A stretch of DNA of 64,000 nt, from positions 744,001-808,000 of the forward strand of contig NAJO01000017.1 in the NCBI GenBank assembly GCA_002077065.1. Direction: 5' to 3'. The notes under the pieces are model-generated. The model had not been told where the DNA came from. It was given only the letters and a program-made list of their open reading frames with translations, and ran no database searches. The DNA is from Cryoendolithus antarcticus. Its lineage: Eukaryota; Ascomycota; Dothideomycetes; Cladosporiales; Cladosporiaceae. This document shows positions 30,993 through 41,442 of this stretch, in pieces. How positions within the stretch are numbered: position 1 is the first letter of the stretch; each line of letters opens with the position of its first letter. The translations under genes were made by a program, and so were the position numbers.

Positions 30993-32534
30993 TTAAGGCG
31001 CGTCAGGCAGCCAATGCGGCGCCCGAAGCTCGTCCATACTACCCTTCTGCTCTATCTCCTTCTTCAACAACACTTTTAGCCGACTCTCATACGGGTCACG
31101 ATCCACATAAGCGCCTCGTAGCCATCTCTCACTTCCCTCATCACCAGCCACGAACGCCTTCCTAGCATGCACGATCCTCGTGTTGTCAAATAACACACAC
31201 TGCCCCGGCTTCATCATCCTCTCATGGATGCCTTTCTGCTGGTGCAACACCGCATCAAACGACCTCGCAGCCGTACGCCATGACCCGAAGCCTTGCTCGA
31301 GCGCCTGTACGGTATCAGGATGTACGTGCGAAAATGCCGTCGTTGCGAAAGGTGCCTGGAAGGGTGGCGACCAAGCCACGGACGTGACGTAGGCGGGTAG
31401 GTGTGCGGTGAAGTGCTCTCGTGTCCACGCATAGTCAGGTAGACCTGCAGCATTTTCGAGGCGTCGCACGTCGGGGAAGGTCACTGACAAAGATGTTTCA
31501 TGCGGGTCGACGAATCGTAGGGGCTCTAGGGAGATTACTGGGTGAGCGTGATGGTAGTAATGACCTGTTGGCTCTGCATCGGCGTGATCGTAGTGGTAAG
31601 GCACGTGGATCTCAGTTAGAGTCTGGAAGAAAGCGGGCTTGTTGATGTAAATGTCCTGCACTGCGCGATATGTGTCGCTGAACAGGCTTGCACCGCCTTG
31701 CGCGGAGGAGCGTATGCAGTGTAGGAATTGTAAGTGTGGCGGCTGCTTCATGTAGAGCAAGTCCATGTGGAATCCAAGGTCTTGTGAAGTATAGGCCACA
31801 TTCTTGGCTCCCTGAACTGAACGTACGTCCCAGGTCATGCCGTAGAAGGTGTTTTTCAGTGGTCCAATACGTTCAGCGATTTGTGAGACAGAGTCCGACG
31901 AGTCGGGTACCTCAGCGAGGAACACAAGGCCGTGTGTCTGCAATTGTCGAAGCGCTGTCAGGAGAACGCTGTCGTCTTGCATGTACGCGTCGAAAGTGAT
32001 GTCTTGAGCCTCTGACCGAAAATCGTCGTCAAGCCATGGTCTACGTGATGGCAGGTTTGGCATTGGGCCATCGTGGCCCAGGCCGGCGAGATGGGCGAGC
32101 TCCTTGATGGAGAGCTCAGTGACATGAAGTCCCGCGTTTCTGCCCTTCACATTCCACACGATCGAGACAGCATCGCCATCGACGTCTACGGACGCAGCAG
32201 ATGCATCAGATTCGATATTGGCAGTCAACTGGAGCTTCTGCCGCGTCGATGAATCCCTGCATTTCTGGCATTTGCAGAGGTCGCGAAGGTAAGTTCCGGC
32301 GAATACGTGAGTCTGTCCGTTAACTGAGATCTCTACAGGCTTAGCGGCATAGTTGATGGCCTTCTTTTTGGGCTGTGTGGGATCGATGCGCCTGACACGA
32401 GTAGCACCTTCGTCCGAGGATGGTGTGGAGTATGGCCGGCGATGCTTCACAATGATCGCCTCTACTGCGTGGCCACAACGCGGTATAGGTCTTGCACGTC
32501 TCCTTACGAGAGAGACAATTTTGGGCTGCAGCAT
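30993..32534 (-). CDS. Gamma-butyrobetaine dioxygenase-like 2-oxoglutarate/Fe(II) oxygenase
   Basis: A 513-residue TauD/BBOX-type enzyme. The first 35 residues are Arg-rich with little acid (MLQPKIVSLVRRRARPI), a probable mitochondrial presequence. An N-terminal zinc-type domain holds LRDLCKCQKCRDSSTRQ near residues 85-100, as in gamma-butyrobetaine and trimethyllysine dioxygenases of carnitine synthesis. The iron ligands are His 256 and Asp 258 (LGFHMDLLY) and His 456 (RIVHARKAF), and an Arg follows (RWLRGAYVDRD) for the co-substrate. The exact substrate is uncertain, because fungal relatives with this layout are mostly uncharacterised. It is divergent from the thiamine-pyrophosphate carrier gene at 32778. 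Confidence 0.85.
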   Translation of the reverse strand: MLQPKIVSLVRRRARPIPRCGHAVEAIIVKHRRPYSTPSSDEGATRVRRIDPTQPKKKAINYAAKPVEISVNGQTHVFAGTYLRDLCKCQKCRDSSTRQKLQLTANIESDASAASVDVDGDAVSIVWNVKGRNAGLHVTELSIKELAHLAGLGHDGPMPNLPSRRPWLDDDFRSEAQDITFDAYMQDDSVLLTALRQLQTHGLVFLAEVPDSSDSVSQIAERIGPLKNTFYGMTWDVRSVQGAKNVAYTSQDLGFHMDLLYMKQPPHLQFLHCIRSSAQGGASLFSDTYRAVQDIYINKPAFFQTLTEIHVPYHYDHADAEPTGHYYHHAHPVISLEPLRFVDPHETSLSVTFPDVRRLENAAGLPDYAWTREHFTAHLPAYVTSVAWSPPFQAPFATTAFSHVHPDTVQALEQGFGSWRTAARSFDAVLHQQKGIHERMMKPGQCVLFDNTRIVHARKAFVAGDEGSERWLRGAYVDRDPYESRLKVLLKKEIEQKGSMDELRAPHWLPDAP

Positions 32535-32777
32535 AGTATCATCTCTGTGCCTGGTAAGAGTTCATGCCTCCATTGGAATGTTGTCGGTCGGGTCGCTCAA
32601 GCTCGGCAACCCGAAGTCGACTCCGGGGCCCGTAGCGTGACAGCTTCGTGCACCACCGCTCACCTCAGTGAATCCTTTACCATGCTTGACCATCAGTAAA
32701 TGATATCGACGTCTTGCCGACCGATGGATGTCTTCGGCAGCGCCGCCGCCACTTCGCGATGAGGTAACATCCTCTAC

Positions 32778-33764
32778 ATGCCTGCATCATTCGCAGCGAG
32801 CAAGTCTAACACCTCCAAGGGCACCCGATCCCAAGTCATCGTAGCCGGCGCAGCAGCTGGCCTGGTCTCGAGATTCTGCATAGCGCCACTTGACGTCCTC
32901 AAGATCCGGCTACAGCTACAGTACCACTCTCTGAGTGATCCCTTGAGCTCGCCGACGCCAGCAAGGAGGCCTCTAGGCGTAGTCCAGGTCGCCCGTGATA
33001 TTTTGCAACATGAGGGCATCACAGGCTTCTGGAAGGGCAATGTGCCGGCCGAAGGACTATATCTGAGCTACGGAGCAGTACAGTTCTGGGCCTACCGGAC
33101 TACCACTCAAGGCCTGAATACATTGTCCAATGCTCTGAAGCGGGACTATGGCAGAGCTATACCTGGGACGGCCATGTCATTTATTGCGGGTGCCGCAGCC
33201 GGGACCGCAGCTACAACGGCGACGTATCCACTGGATCTGCTACGTACACGCTTTGCAGCTCAGGGGCCTGAGAGGGTCTATCCGTCTCTGCTGAGCAGCC
33301 TGCGATCTATCACTCAGCTCGAAGGCCCAAGTGGGTTCTTTCGAGGACTTGGCGCTGGCATCGGACAGATAGTGCCATACATGGGCCTCTTCTTCTCGCT
33401 TTACGAAGCTTTGAAGCCTGTGCTAGCCGATACTTCACTTCCCTTCGGATCTGGCGATGCAGTTGCAGGCGTCACAGCTTCAGTCCTTGCCAAGAGTGCA
33501 GTCTTCCCTTTAGACACTGTGCGCAAGCGGTTACAGGTCCAAGGACCGACACGCACGAAATACGTGGGTGGGCAACGTATGCCCGTCTATGAGAGGGGTG
33601 TCATCAAGACGCTAGGCATGATCGTGAAGCATGAAGGGGCGAGAGGATTGTATCGCGGGTTATCAGTGAGCTTGGTCAAGGCTGCACCAGCTAGTGCGGT
33701 GACGATGTGGACGTATGAGAGGGCATTGGGATTTCTGCAGAGCTACGATCTGCTGGAGAAGTGA
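32778..33764 (+). CDS. TPC1: Mitochondrial thiamine pyrophosphate carrier Tpc1
   Basis: A 328-residue mitochondrial carrier with three signatures: [22 protein letters not shown] and [11 protein letters not shown]. Tpc1 brings thiamine pyrophosphate into the matrix for pyruvate and 2-oxoglutarate dehydrogenases. I recognise the Tpc1 pattern from the first repeat ([21 protein letters not shown]) and the segments [21 protein letters not shown] and [14 protein letters not shown]. No intron. It is divergent from a mitochondrial-looking dioxygenase across 243 bases. Confidence 0.88.
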   Translation: MPASFAASKSNTSKGTRSQVIVAGAAAGLVSRFCIAPLDVLKIRLQLQYHSLSDPLSSPTPARRPLGVVQVARDILQHEGITGFWKGNVPAEGLYLSYGAVQFWAYRTTTQGLNTLSNALKRDYGRAIPGTAMSFIAGAAAGTAATTATYPLDLLRTRFAAQGPERVYPSLLSSLRSITQLEGPSGFFRGLGAGIGQIVPYMGLFFSLYEALKPVLADTSLPFGSGDAVAGVTASVLAKSAVFPLDTVRKRLQVQGPTRTKYVGGQRMPVYERGVIKTLGMIVKHEGARGLYRGLSVSLVKAAPASAVTMWTYERALGFLQSYDLLEK

Positions 33765-34107
33765 TGCTCCGAGCACACGCGCGACGACATTTTTACAGCG
33801 AAGCGAACTAAGTGAGCGGGCTCAAGCTCAATGCATTTCCCTCTTCCGCGCGTTTGGGTCTCGCCATTGGTAGATGCAGATCAGATGGCGGGTACCCATC
33901 TTGATAGAGGTTGGGTGCTGATGTGCTGTAATGTCGAACAAATGGTGGTGACTTTGTGAGAAAATATAGGATCGCGAGGTTGTGGAATGGAAGATTCTGT
34001 AGATGATGTGATCTGTGCTTCCACTTCATGCAGGCGTGCGTCTGCACATGGGGTAGGCACGCTACGCCTTACCTGTTAAACGTGGTTTCCCTCGGTAGCT
34101 GGGACGA
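33765..34107. other. Intergenic region with truncated gene copy
   Basis: Contains the 3' flank of TPC1 and, on the minus strand, the truncated MGTRHL first-exon copy at 33828-33899. Nothing else seen. Confidence 0.5.
33828..33899 (-). pseudogene. Truncated first-exon copy of the neighbouring MGTRHL-family gene
   Basis: The frame starts MGTRHLICIYQ and stops after 23 codons. The first ten residues match the start of the gene at 34904 (MGTRHLIYIY) except for one. The family-typical continuation (QYGQW) is missing. It lies in the same orientation, about 1 kb downstream of its relative, and is best read as the remnant of a tandem duplicate. Confidence 0.65.
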
Positions 34108-34904
34108 TCACAAAATCTCGGAACACCTTGCACGCAGAGGCACTGTGCCACTCATCTCCGGTCGGTAAATACTAGTCAACATCGTCCTCATAATTTCCAT
34201 CTCTTCCACTTCCCTCACGGTCGCCATTGCCTTCCGGACTCTCTCCATCCTGCTCATCGGGCGGTTCCACACCGGTCCTGCAGACCTTGATGAAGTGTGT
34301 CTCCTCGGGCAGAGGAGCGAACCCCATCTCCCTACTAAGCTCACCGCGGACCCCTCCATCTCGTCCAGTCTTCCCACCTCATTGACATGCGAAGCATCAC
34401 CCTCATAGTGCGACCTTTCGCCCGCGCAATACACTTCTAAGGTCTCCCTATCAAGATCAATCACATAAGCCCACTCGCAGAAAAGCCCATCCTTAACGAA
34501 GTCTAGCTCGGTATACACCGGAACCTTGGCTTCTGATGTGGAGGCGGCGATGAGATCTAGCATCCTGGCGCCCGTGTTGCGGCTGAGGGAAGGCGGGCAA
34601 GGTTGAGAGAACATTGGAGTCTCGGCGTTGGGGTTCTCGAGGGTCCGGGCTTTGATGTAGTCGTCTACTTCTGCGATAGTGAGGGTCTTGATGTTTGGCG
34701 TTTTCAAGGCGAGGAGGGCGACGTTGCCGGGGGCTTTGACAAAGGCGAGTATGATGACGCCTTGTCCGTCCGGGCTTGGGTCGTGTCAGCGAGCACGAGT
34801 GAGGCACGGAGGGTGATGTGGACTTACTAGCCAACCCACTGCCCATACTGGGCAAGCACGAAGCGGCCGTTGTGGTAGATGTAGATCAGGTGGCGAGTCC
34901 CCAT
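34108..34904 (-). CDS. MGTRHL-family fungal protein, probable frameshift near the 3' end
   Basis: Exons are 34828-34904 and 34108-34774, with a 53-nt intron (CTGAC branch) that splits the Tyr codon of GQWVGYPDGQG. This reads exactly like the start of a common uncharacterised fungal family (MGTRHLI, AQYGQWDGYP, GQG). The following part holds GARMLDLI and LFCEWAYVIDLDRETLEVY, also typical. After SLVGRWG the frame becomes unlike the family, whereas a shift by one base at a G4 run (about 34323-34326) gives FAPLPEETHFIKVCR and a stop at 34172, which resembles the expected end. Either the gene has lost one base or the sequence has a homopolymer error. No biochemical role is known to me. Confidence 0.75.
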
Positions 34905-35194
34905 GGCGAAGGGTATGTGCGCGACGTGAAAACTGAGCAGTGAAGTGGGGAATGTTGCAGGATTGACAATGAAGGGAAACACAGTATAGAAAGACCACGT
35001 ATATTATGTGCACTTGCACCTCTCGACAGCTTCCGACAGATAGCATTGAGACCCAAGGCAGCTATAGGCAGCGACAGATCGTCTTGTGAAGTGTCACTGA
35101 TACATGTCCATGTTGTGTAACGTTGCTGGCTGCTACAGCCTTGGCAGGGCTACACGTGAGTATGTCAACTATGTTACGTGGGCTATGAGAGACC
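34905..35194. other. Intergenic region, promoter of the MGTRHL-family gene
   Basis: About 290 bases. A minus-strand CACTTCACT element (about 34939-34948) lies some 40 bases before the ATG. Confidence 0.45.
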
Positions 35195-36214
35195 TCAAAG
35201 GTTCAGAGCCGCCGTGTCGATCCTGTACACCCCACCACCGTTCGTGAAGTTGCCAGATCTGTACTGCGGTAGACCTCCGCTGGTCCCAATATACAGACTC
35301 TTGCGGCTTCGATCCAGCGTGCTTACTCCGAATCGCACAGTGTTCGGTCCGAGCACAGCAGTCGAGTTCGGTCCACCAGCAACGATGACTGGCGTCTTGC
35401 TCCCCTTCGGAAGCACACTAACCCAGTTGTTAGGGTTCTCTCCCAGGAAGACATTTCCAGCGGCATCGAAAGTCCAGTCATCGCCACCTGGGTTGCCACC
35501 AGCAGTCACAGCAACAAGCTGTGCCGGTCCGGTCTGGACACCTGCTGCGGTGATTGGTACACGACCGAAGGTGCCGGCACCGGTGTTGGTGAAGTACAAG
35601 TAGCCATCACGGACAGCAATGCCGTTGGGGCTCGGGTAGGTCGAGGCGTTGGCAGGTGGCTTCATGAGCGGGTCTGAGACGGTGATCTCGTTCACGCCGG
35701 TGTTGACGTTGACGCGGTAAACTACACCGTTCGTAGCGTCCGCAGCTAGGATAATGCCAGTCTTGGCATCGAGAGTCCAGAGTCCATTGGGTGTGGCGTT
35801 GGCGAAGTGCGAGACTTCTTCCACAGTGGCGAGGCCGGTGTTGTCGAAGGACGTCAAGTTGACGTGGAAGATGCCGAATGAGCCAGCTGCGCGAGTGCTG
35901 GCGCGAAGGCTGAAGTTGCCTCCAGCGGCGTAGTATTGGTCTGGAAGACCATCGGTAAGACCATAAAGGCCATTGACGCTAGGGATGGAGATAACTTTGC
36001 GAGCGCTCTTCTCCACGACGTCGAATTGGTATATCGAGGCTTCGGGCGCGAGGAGGTTCCCGAGAAGCTTGCCGTTTGGACGGAACTGTAGCGCCTCGAT
36101 GTAGCTGCCACGTGGGAATTGGAAGATTTCAGTGACTGGGAGCGGAAGAGCGGACTTGTTCAGGGCCAAGGTGACCGCGAAGAAGCCAGACAGAACTGCA
36201 ATGCTTGACACCAT
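35195..36214 (-). CDS. Secreted SMP-30/gluconolactonase-like beta-propeller protein
   Basis: A 339-residue protein. The frame opens at a TTG at 36310; the ATG at 36214 (MVSSIAVLSGFFAVTLALNK) provides a clean signal peptide and is chosen. Blade-like repeats follow: IEALQFRPNGKLLGNLL, GLWTLDAKTGIILAAD, SPNGIAVRDGYLYFTNTGAG, DDWTFDAAGNVFLGEN and SLYIGTSGG. The order N-G-I-A-V ... Y-F-T-N-T and D-D-[WF]-x-F-D is typical of six-bladed SMP-30-like calcium lactonases. Several N-x-[ST] sites fit secretion. The reaction is unknown; these proteins are common, uncharacterised secreted proteins in fungi. Confidence 0.8.
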   Translation of the reverse strand: MVSSIAVLSGFFAVTLALNKSALPLPVTEIFQFPRGSYIEALQFRPNGKLLGNLLAPEASIYQFDVVEKSARKVISIPSVNGLYGLTDGLPDQYYAAGGNFSLRASTRAAGSFGIFHVNLTSFDNTGLATVEEVSHFANATPNGLWTLDAKTGIILAADATNGVVYRVNVNTGVNEITVSDPLMKPPANASTYPSPNGIAVRDGYLYFTNTGAGTFGRVPITAAGVQTGPAQLVAVTAGGNPGGDDWTFDAAGNVFLGENPNNWVSVLPKGSKTPVIVAGGPNSTAVLGPNTVRFGVSTLDRSRKSLYIGTSGGLPQYRSGNFTNGGGVYRIDTAALNL

Positions 36215-37787
36215 GGCTGCGGCAGGGGCTTTTCCGTAAGGTGTTTGTGGGTCGAGGAGCAAGAAAAGACTGGGAATACTAATAACGAAAATCCCTGCCT
36301 TGTACAGCAACGAACCCTGCGTAGCATCACCTCAAGGATCATATCAGCTCCGTTCACTCGTCATTTCGCGCCGCATTTTCCATGCCGCTATGCGATGCAC
36401 GCTTCATGCACCAACAAAGATCGTCAGGACACTTTATCCGGCAAATGCAATCCGCGCAAGCGAACACGCCTAGTGCCATGACCTTGTTTCCAACAAGCCG
36501 GTGGGTTCACGGTCGCTGTCGTGGTTGTTGTCAGTATTGCTGAGATCACTCATCGTAATACCTCGAGAGCAGGGGGACCATAAGTGATGAAGAGGAAGAA
36601 TCAAGACGTGGGACACTTTCATCAATGATGAAGCTGTCGGCAGTTGGAAAGTCTCACCCACCGGTGAATGTGTCTCACGGCATGCACAAGGGTCCGAGAT
36701 GCCGCTCCCGGACAAGGGCATCCTCCTTGGATTACCACGCGAACGGTGTTACCCACAACTTCGGTGGTTCGAACACCGGGAGCTGCTGATCTTCTTCTGC
36801 GTCCATCAACTATGCGACATGATCGGCCAAGCGGTCACATCGTTTTCAACGTAGACTCAATTCCACCACCCGCCTGGATTCGTGGCAGTCCATGGCTTCC
36901 AACAACTGGCCTCGAGGTGAAGGTGCGAGAGGGTACCTGTGAGCATCGTCTGACGACGTGCGGCTGAACATATCCCGGATTCGTTACGAACAGGACCACG
37001 TTGCTCTCAGGACGAGGGACAAGTAGCGTGTACGGAGTCAACAGGTCGTCGCCTTTCCGCTGAGCGTGCGGGCTTGCGTCCGCAGCGTGTCGCAGTTATC
37101 AATGGTTGGGACATCGCCTTGTGAGACCGGAGTGTCGACAATCGTAGTATGCCAGGATGGCATGTACATTTGGGCGCGTACTCGCTGCGATAGGAGAAGG
37201 CGAGATACTCTGAGCTGAGTTCGAGAAGTCCGCCCCTGCATGGCCATTGTTAGCTATTGGCACGATCCATGTTACAACAAAGTCTTCACCTGGCCGAGGG
37301 CTCTCGCACCTACCCTGTGATGTCACGTGGTGATATGCGTTCAACGTAATATTGTCACGGCGACAATGTGAAGACGAGTGTACCAGCAATCAGCGGTCAC
37401 GAGCTGCTTCTTGCAACTACATTTCTGGCAACTCCAACTTACGGTCACTGAGTTTCTCATCCGCTGCACACACGTTCGTAGTGGTGTTAGTGATCAGGTC
37501 TGGCAGCTGCTGCTCACGTTGCGGTCGCTCTTGCCGACTTCGGTTCACTCTTCGTCCTCACCTCTCCAGTGAGCGAATCCCTCAATTCAACATACTCACC
37601 ATACACCATAGCACACCCACTGCCACGCTCCTACATTCAGTCACTTCTCGACCGGAAGCTGATCAAGTCACTGACATTCTCAGTAGCGAGACCAGAAGGT
37701 CGCTGGCAAAGCGCATAGGAAGCAAGTGCTGCTTACTTCGGCGTGAAGCATTACAGAAACCGAAGAGAACGAGCCGAGGCATCCAAC
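36215..37787. other. Intergenic region
   Basis: About 1.6 kb. A perfect CGGTG-N7-CACCG inverted repeat is near 36762-36778, of a kind bound by Zn2Cys6 regulators, but nothing ties it to a gene. No coding signal on either strand convinced me. Confidence 0.5.
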
Positions 37788-40700
37788 ATGCCCAAGCTCA
37801 AGCAGATCACATGCTCTCTAGAGCTCGCACCCAACGATGTCAAGCTGAAGGAGTACGACCAGCGCTTTCGCGATGGCGCCGTGGAATGCTTCGTCGCGGT
37901 CCCCGACGCCCCAATCCCGTTTAGCATCCACATGCACACGCATGGCTGGATTGCCTCCGGCATGGCCATGTTCGTCTTCATTGATGGGGTGTATCAGTGC
38001 AACCGCAACAAACACTGCCCTGGGGTGCCCGGTGTGAGCGACAAGACCAGCTACGACATTGATTTCAGGGTAAGGCAGAAGGAGGACAAGATGGCTGATA
38101 GCAGCTTTGTCGGGAGGGAATGGATGTTCCAAGCATTGAAGCTTGGTAAATCTTGACTGCACGCTTCTCTCTTGATCAGTCGACTGACACCTCGACAGCG
38201 GAGGCCGACAGATCGCCCACTCTCAAGCCTACCCAGGATCGTGACATCGGCTCTATCGAAGTCGTAGTCTTGCGATGCAATTACGAGACCAAGGCGAATA
38301 CCTCTGGGCGACAGCCGTCTCAGGCAGCGCCTGCTAAGGCACAGAGCGTTGCCAAAGCGCCGAGCGTGGCTAAGGCACCAGCAGCTGGTGCAGCCAGTGC
38401 TGGCTTCGGTGGCATGATGGGTGGTCTGTTCGATGGCGCAGGCGATGAACTTCCAAGCCCACCACCTGGATGCGAATACGACACCATCGGCGGGGTAGGT
38501 TTGATCAAGTCATTCAGTAATCTCGGCTCACGTCATGACGATCGGTCTTCTGTCCACAACGGATACGGCCAAGGTCGAATACAAACTGTGGAGAATACTC
38601 CAGAAGATTGCAAGCAGCCAGACTCTGGACTTACGCTCGACGGACAAGGCTACCAAGGCTTCTCCGCACCGCCCCCTCCTTTCAACGTCGGTACACATCA
38701 CTATGGAGCTGAGGGCTATGACACAAGTGGTTGGTACGATGACACGGCTAGGAAGCGCCAGGCTCTTTTGGACAGCGGGGCGAGCCTGCCCCCTCAGCCT
38801 AACTTTCATGGCGTACCAACCGCCTTTGCTGCGCAACAACCACAAGGCTACCCACAGCATCTACGTCAAGCTGCCTACCAGACGAGACCGTATGCGCCAA
38901 CGACTGCCCATAATTATCTCCCGCAAATCGCCCAACAAGTGGGCCCTGGCCAGCGAGTCGCACACCCGCCAGCTGGTGCAGCATACAACGATCAGCCATT
39001 TGCCCCGCAAGCACAGGAAGAAGGACCTTCTCCCCAAGTGTATCGTTTCCAGGATGCTGCGCATCCTCATGGATTCTCCGCTGGCACTTCCCATCCTCCC
39101 GCTCAAGTACGGACGGACGTTCAGCCCGGGGTACCTGCATTCGACTACTTCCCTGGACAACCTGTCAGCGATGAGAAAATCGATCCCGATTATCAGATCC
39201 TCATGATTAGTGCCATGCCTTCAAGCATACTCAACTCGTACGATATAGACCGTGAGTTCTTCGCTGCAGCTGCCAGGCATATAGTCTGCTTGGACCACAT
39301 CCTTGTGACAGATCTGCATCCTTCGCAATGGCCTCACGTGAGTCATTGTCGCCCTTTACGATGAAAGCGCTGGCTAACGACTCTACAGATTGCGGGAATG
39401 ATCGATTATTATCGAAATTGTCGCGAATTTCCCGATGGAAGCCCAGTCGTGCCTCTGCAGCTATCTGCGATCAAACCTGTGCACAGGCCGATCGCGAGAC
39501 CTAACGGTGTTGCCCACGCAACCGAAGGCGGTTTGGATCGCCATACTCAGCAGCCGGATGCTCCGTTACCAAGCCCTCTAACCGATGTTTTCGGCCCCAG
39601 ACCTGCATCCGTGCAAGGAAGTCAGAAAGGCCCAAGTACACCCGAGCATTTCGGTTCAGCAAGCAATCACGGCAACAACAATGGCGACTGGGGGATCAGT
39701 GGCAATGCCGACGCCACGGCTGGAGCTACGCTGGACGCTTCCAAACCAGATGAGAATGGCGCTGCTGCTGATTGGGGAGGCACCGGTGGCCAGGTAGCGG
39801 GTGGCGGTGATGCTAACTGGGGCGCACCAGCAGCTCAGGACAACACAGGCGGCGTCGCTGGAGCCTGGGGCGCTAGCAATAACACCAAGAATGATGGTAC
39901 TGGTGACGAGTGGGGCGCTGTCAATGCCGCACCAACGTCGAAGAGCAAGTCTGCCGGTGGTCACCATCCCAGCCAAGTAGTACGCAGCATGCGCTCTGTC
40001 GTAACTGCCGCTACCTACGACCCTCGCTCGTACATCAAGCCATACTGGGCAGAGTGGCAGAAGCCGCAAGACACCGTTCTTCCCAGCGATCGGCATGGGA
40101 CACGCCGCGAGACTGCCCGCGAGGTCTACCAATACTCCGCTCCTCCAATGCCAACCATCTCCGCAAACGACAAGCGCGATGCCAGTCACAGCGTTCTCGT
40201 CGGCTGTGGTGCAGAATACGTCCATAAGACTTACCGCCCTGCATACATCGATACGATGGATGAACCATACGCAGTCTTCACGTTCAAGTACCGCAGTCGT
40301 GAGAGACTTGAGGATATCATCGGGCGCCGTATCGACAATGAGTGTGCCAGGGTGGAGCAAGAAGTGGAGAAAGGCACTTTGCTAGCCATGCCGAAAGAAG
40401 AGCTGGTCAAACAGCTGATGGCCATGAAGTCACCTACGTCAACACACAAAGCTACGTCTAGAGCTGCAAGTGTGCAAAGCGGCTGGGGAGGGGCTGCTCA
40501 ACAAAGTGGCGCGGCACCACCACTTAACAACAGCTGGAGTGGTGACAAAAGGCCAAGCAACAGCCAGGCTGGCGGCAATGGGGGCGGGTGGAGCCCTGTC
40601 AAGGATGGACCTGTCAGCAATGCCGGCTGGGGAACCGCGCCTGAGAACAAAGCCCACTCCACGCGCTCGAATAAGAACGGCGCAGGCTGGGCACAGTCCG

Positions 40701-40954
40701 GTCAGGGTCAGACTGGTGGGAATGGGGGCTGGGCTAACACAAGCAAAGGACATGCTGGGACGCCGGCTTCCAAGCAGGCCACTGTAAGCAGCAGAACACG
40801 TCAAGTGCAGGTCGAAGCTGCTGTACAGCAGATGGTACCTGGAATCGTCGCGGCCGGTGGGACTGCGCCGCAGCCGAAGGCGGAGTGGAACAGCGGAGGG
40901 TTTCAAAACAGCGGACCACCACCAGAGGAAAGCGCTAAGCCAACTAAGTGGTAG
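37788..40954 (+). CDS. GW/WG-repeat protein with DUF7918-like N-terminus
   Basis: Exons 37788-38145, 38199-39337 and 39389-40954 (introns 53 and 51 nt, CTGAC and CTAAC branch sites) give 1020 residues. Residues 1-150 (APNDVKLKEYDQRF, AVECFVAVPDAPIPFSIHMH, then SIEVVVLRCNY) resemble the fungal DUF7918 fold. A Gln/Pro/Tyr-rich region follows. The last 520 residues hold two clusters of Trp next to Gly: about 600-680 (DWG, DWGG, NWG, AWG, EWG) and about 860-1000 (GWGG, SWSG, GGWS, GWG, GWA, GGWA, EWN). Between them is a conserved-looking domain at about 690-850 (YIKPYWAEWQKPQDTVLPS; YAVFTFKYRSRERLEDIIG). I know no function. The GW pattern is like Argonaute-hook proteins (inference). Confidence 0.78.
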
Positions 40955-41442
40955 GCTTTAGGTGATGTAAGGCATGAGCGGCCTGACTGAGGCAGCTGCG
41001 CAAATCAGCAAAGCATATGGAGGACTGATCAGAGCAGTTGGTTCTTCTGCGTGTGACAGCATGACTAGCTCGCCGTCTGCAGTGGAGACTGCTTGCCCTT
41101 GGACACGCTGCGATTACATGGACAACGGTCTGATGTCACGGAGGTGAAGTGGCTGAGTATGACATTGCATATTCCCTTAGCCGCGCTCGATCGCCTGCTG
41201 GCCTGTCAGGCCTCTTTCACAGTCATTATATCACTTCATTTCACTTCAATGTTTGACTTCACTGCATGGCTCGTACATTTTTGACACATGCTGACTCGTA
41301 AGACCTTCACATCATGCTACAGGGCGAATCTCTATTTTATCTTTCGCCAGCCCTTCATCTCTGCCACTTACTACCCGCTATCTACCGCTATCTACGACCT
41401 ATCACATCGTCTTCAGCCGCAACGATCGCAAAACGCCCCATT
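40955..41442. other. Promoter region of the first F-box-like gene
   Basis: Holds three ACTTCA-type elements (41232, 41242, 41256). An upstream in-frame ATG at 41314 would extend the next gene by 43 residues but is less likely. Confidence 0.45.

Noticed and set aside
36762..36778. Possible tRNA T-arm (GGTTCGAA)
   Set aside because: The stem and loop do not fit the T-arm numbering, and no anticodon or acceptor stem pairs upstream; treated as a simple inverted repeat.
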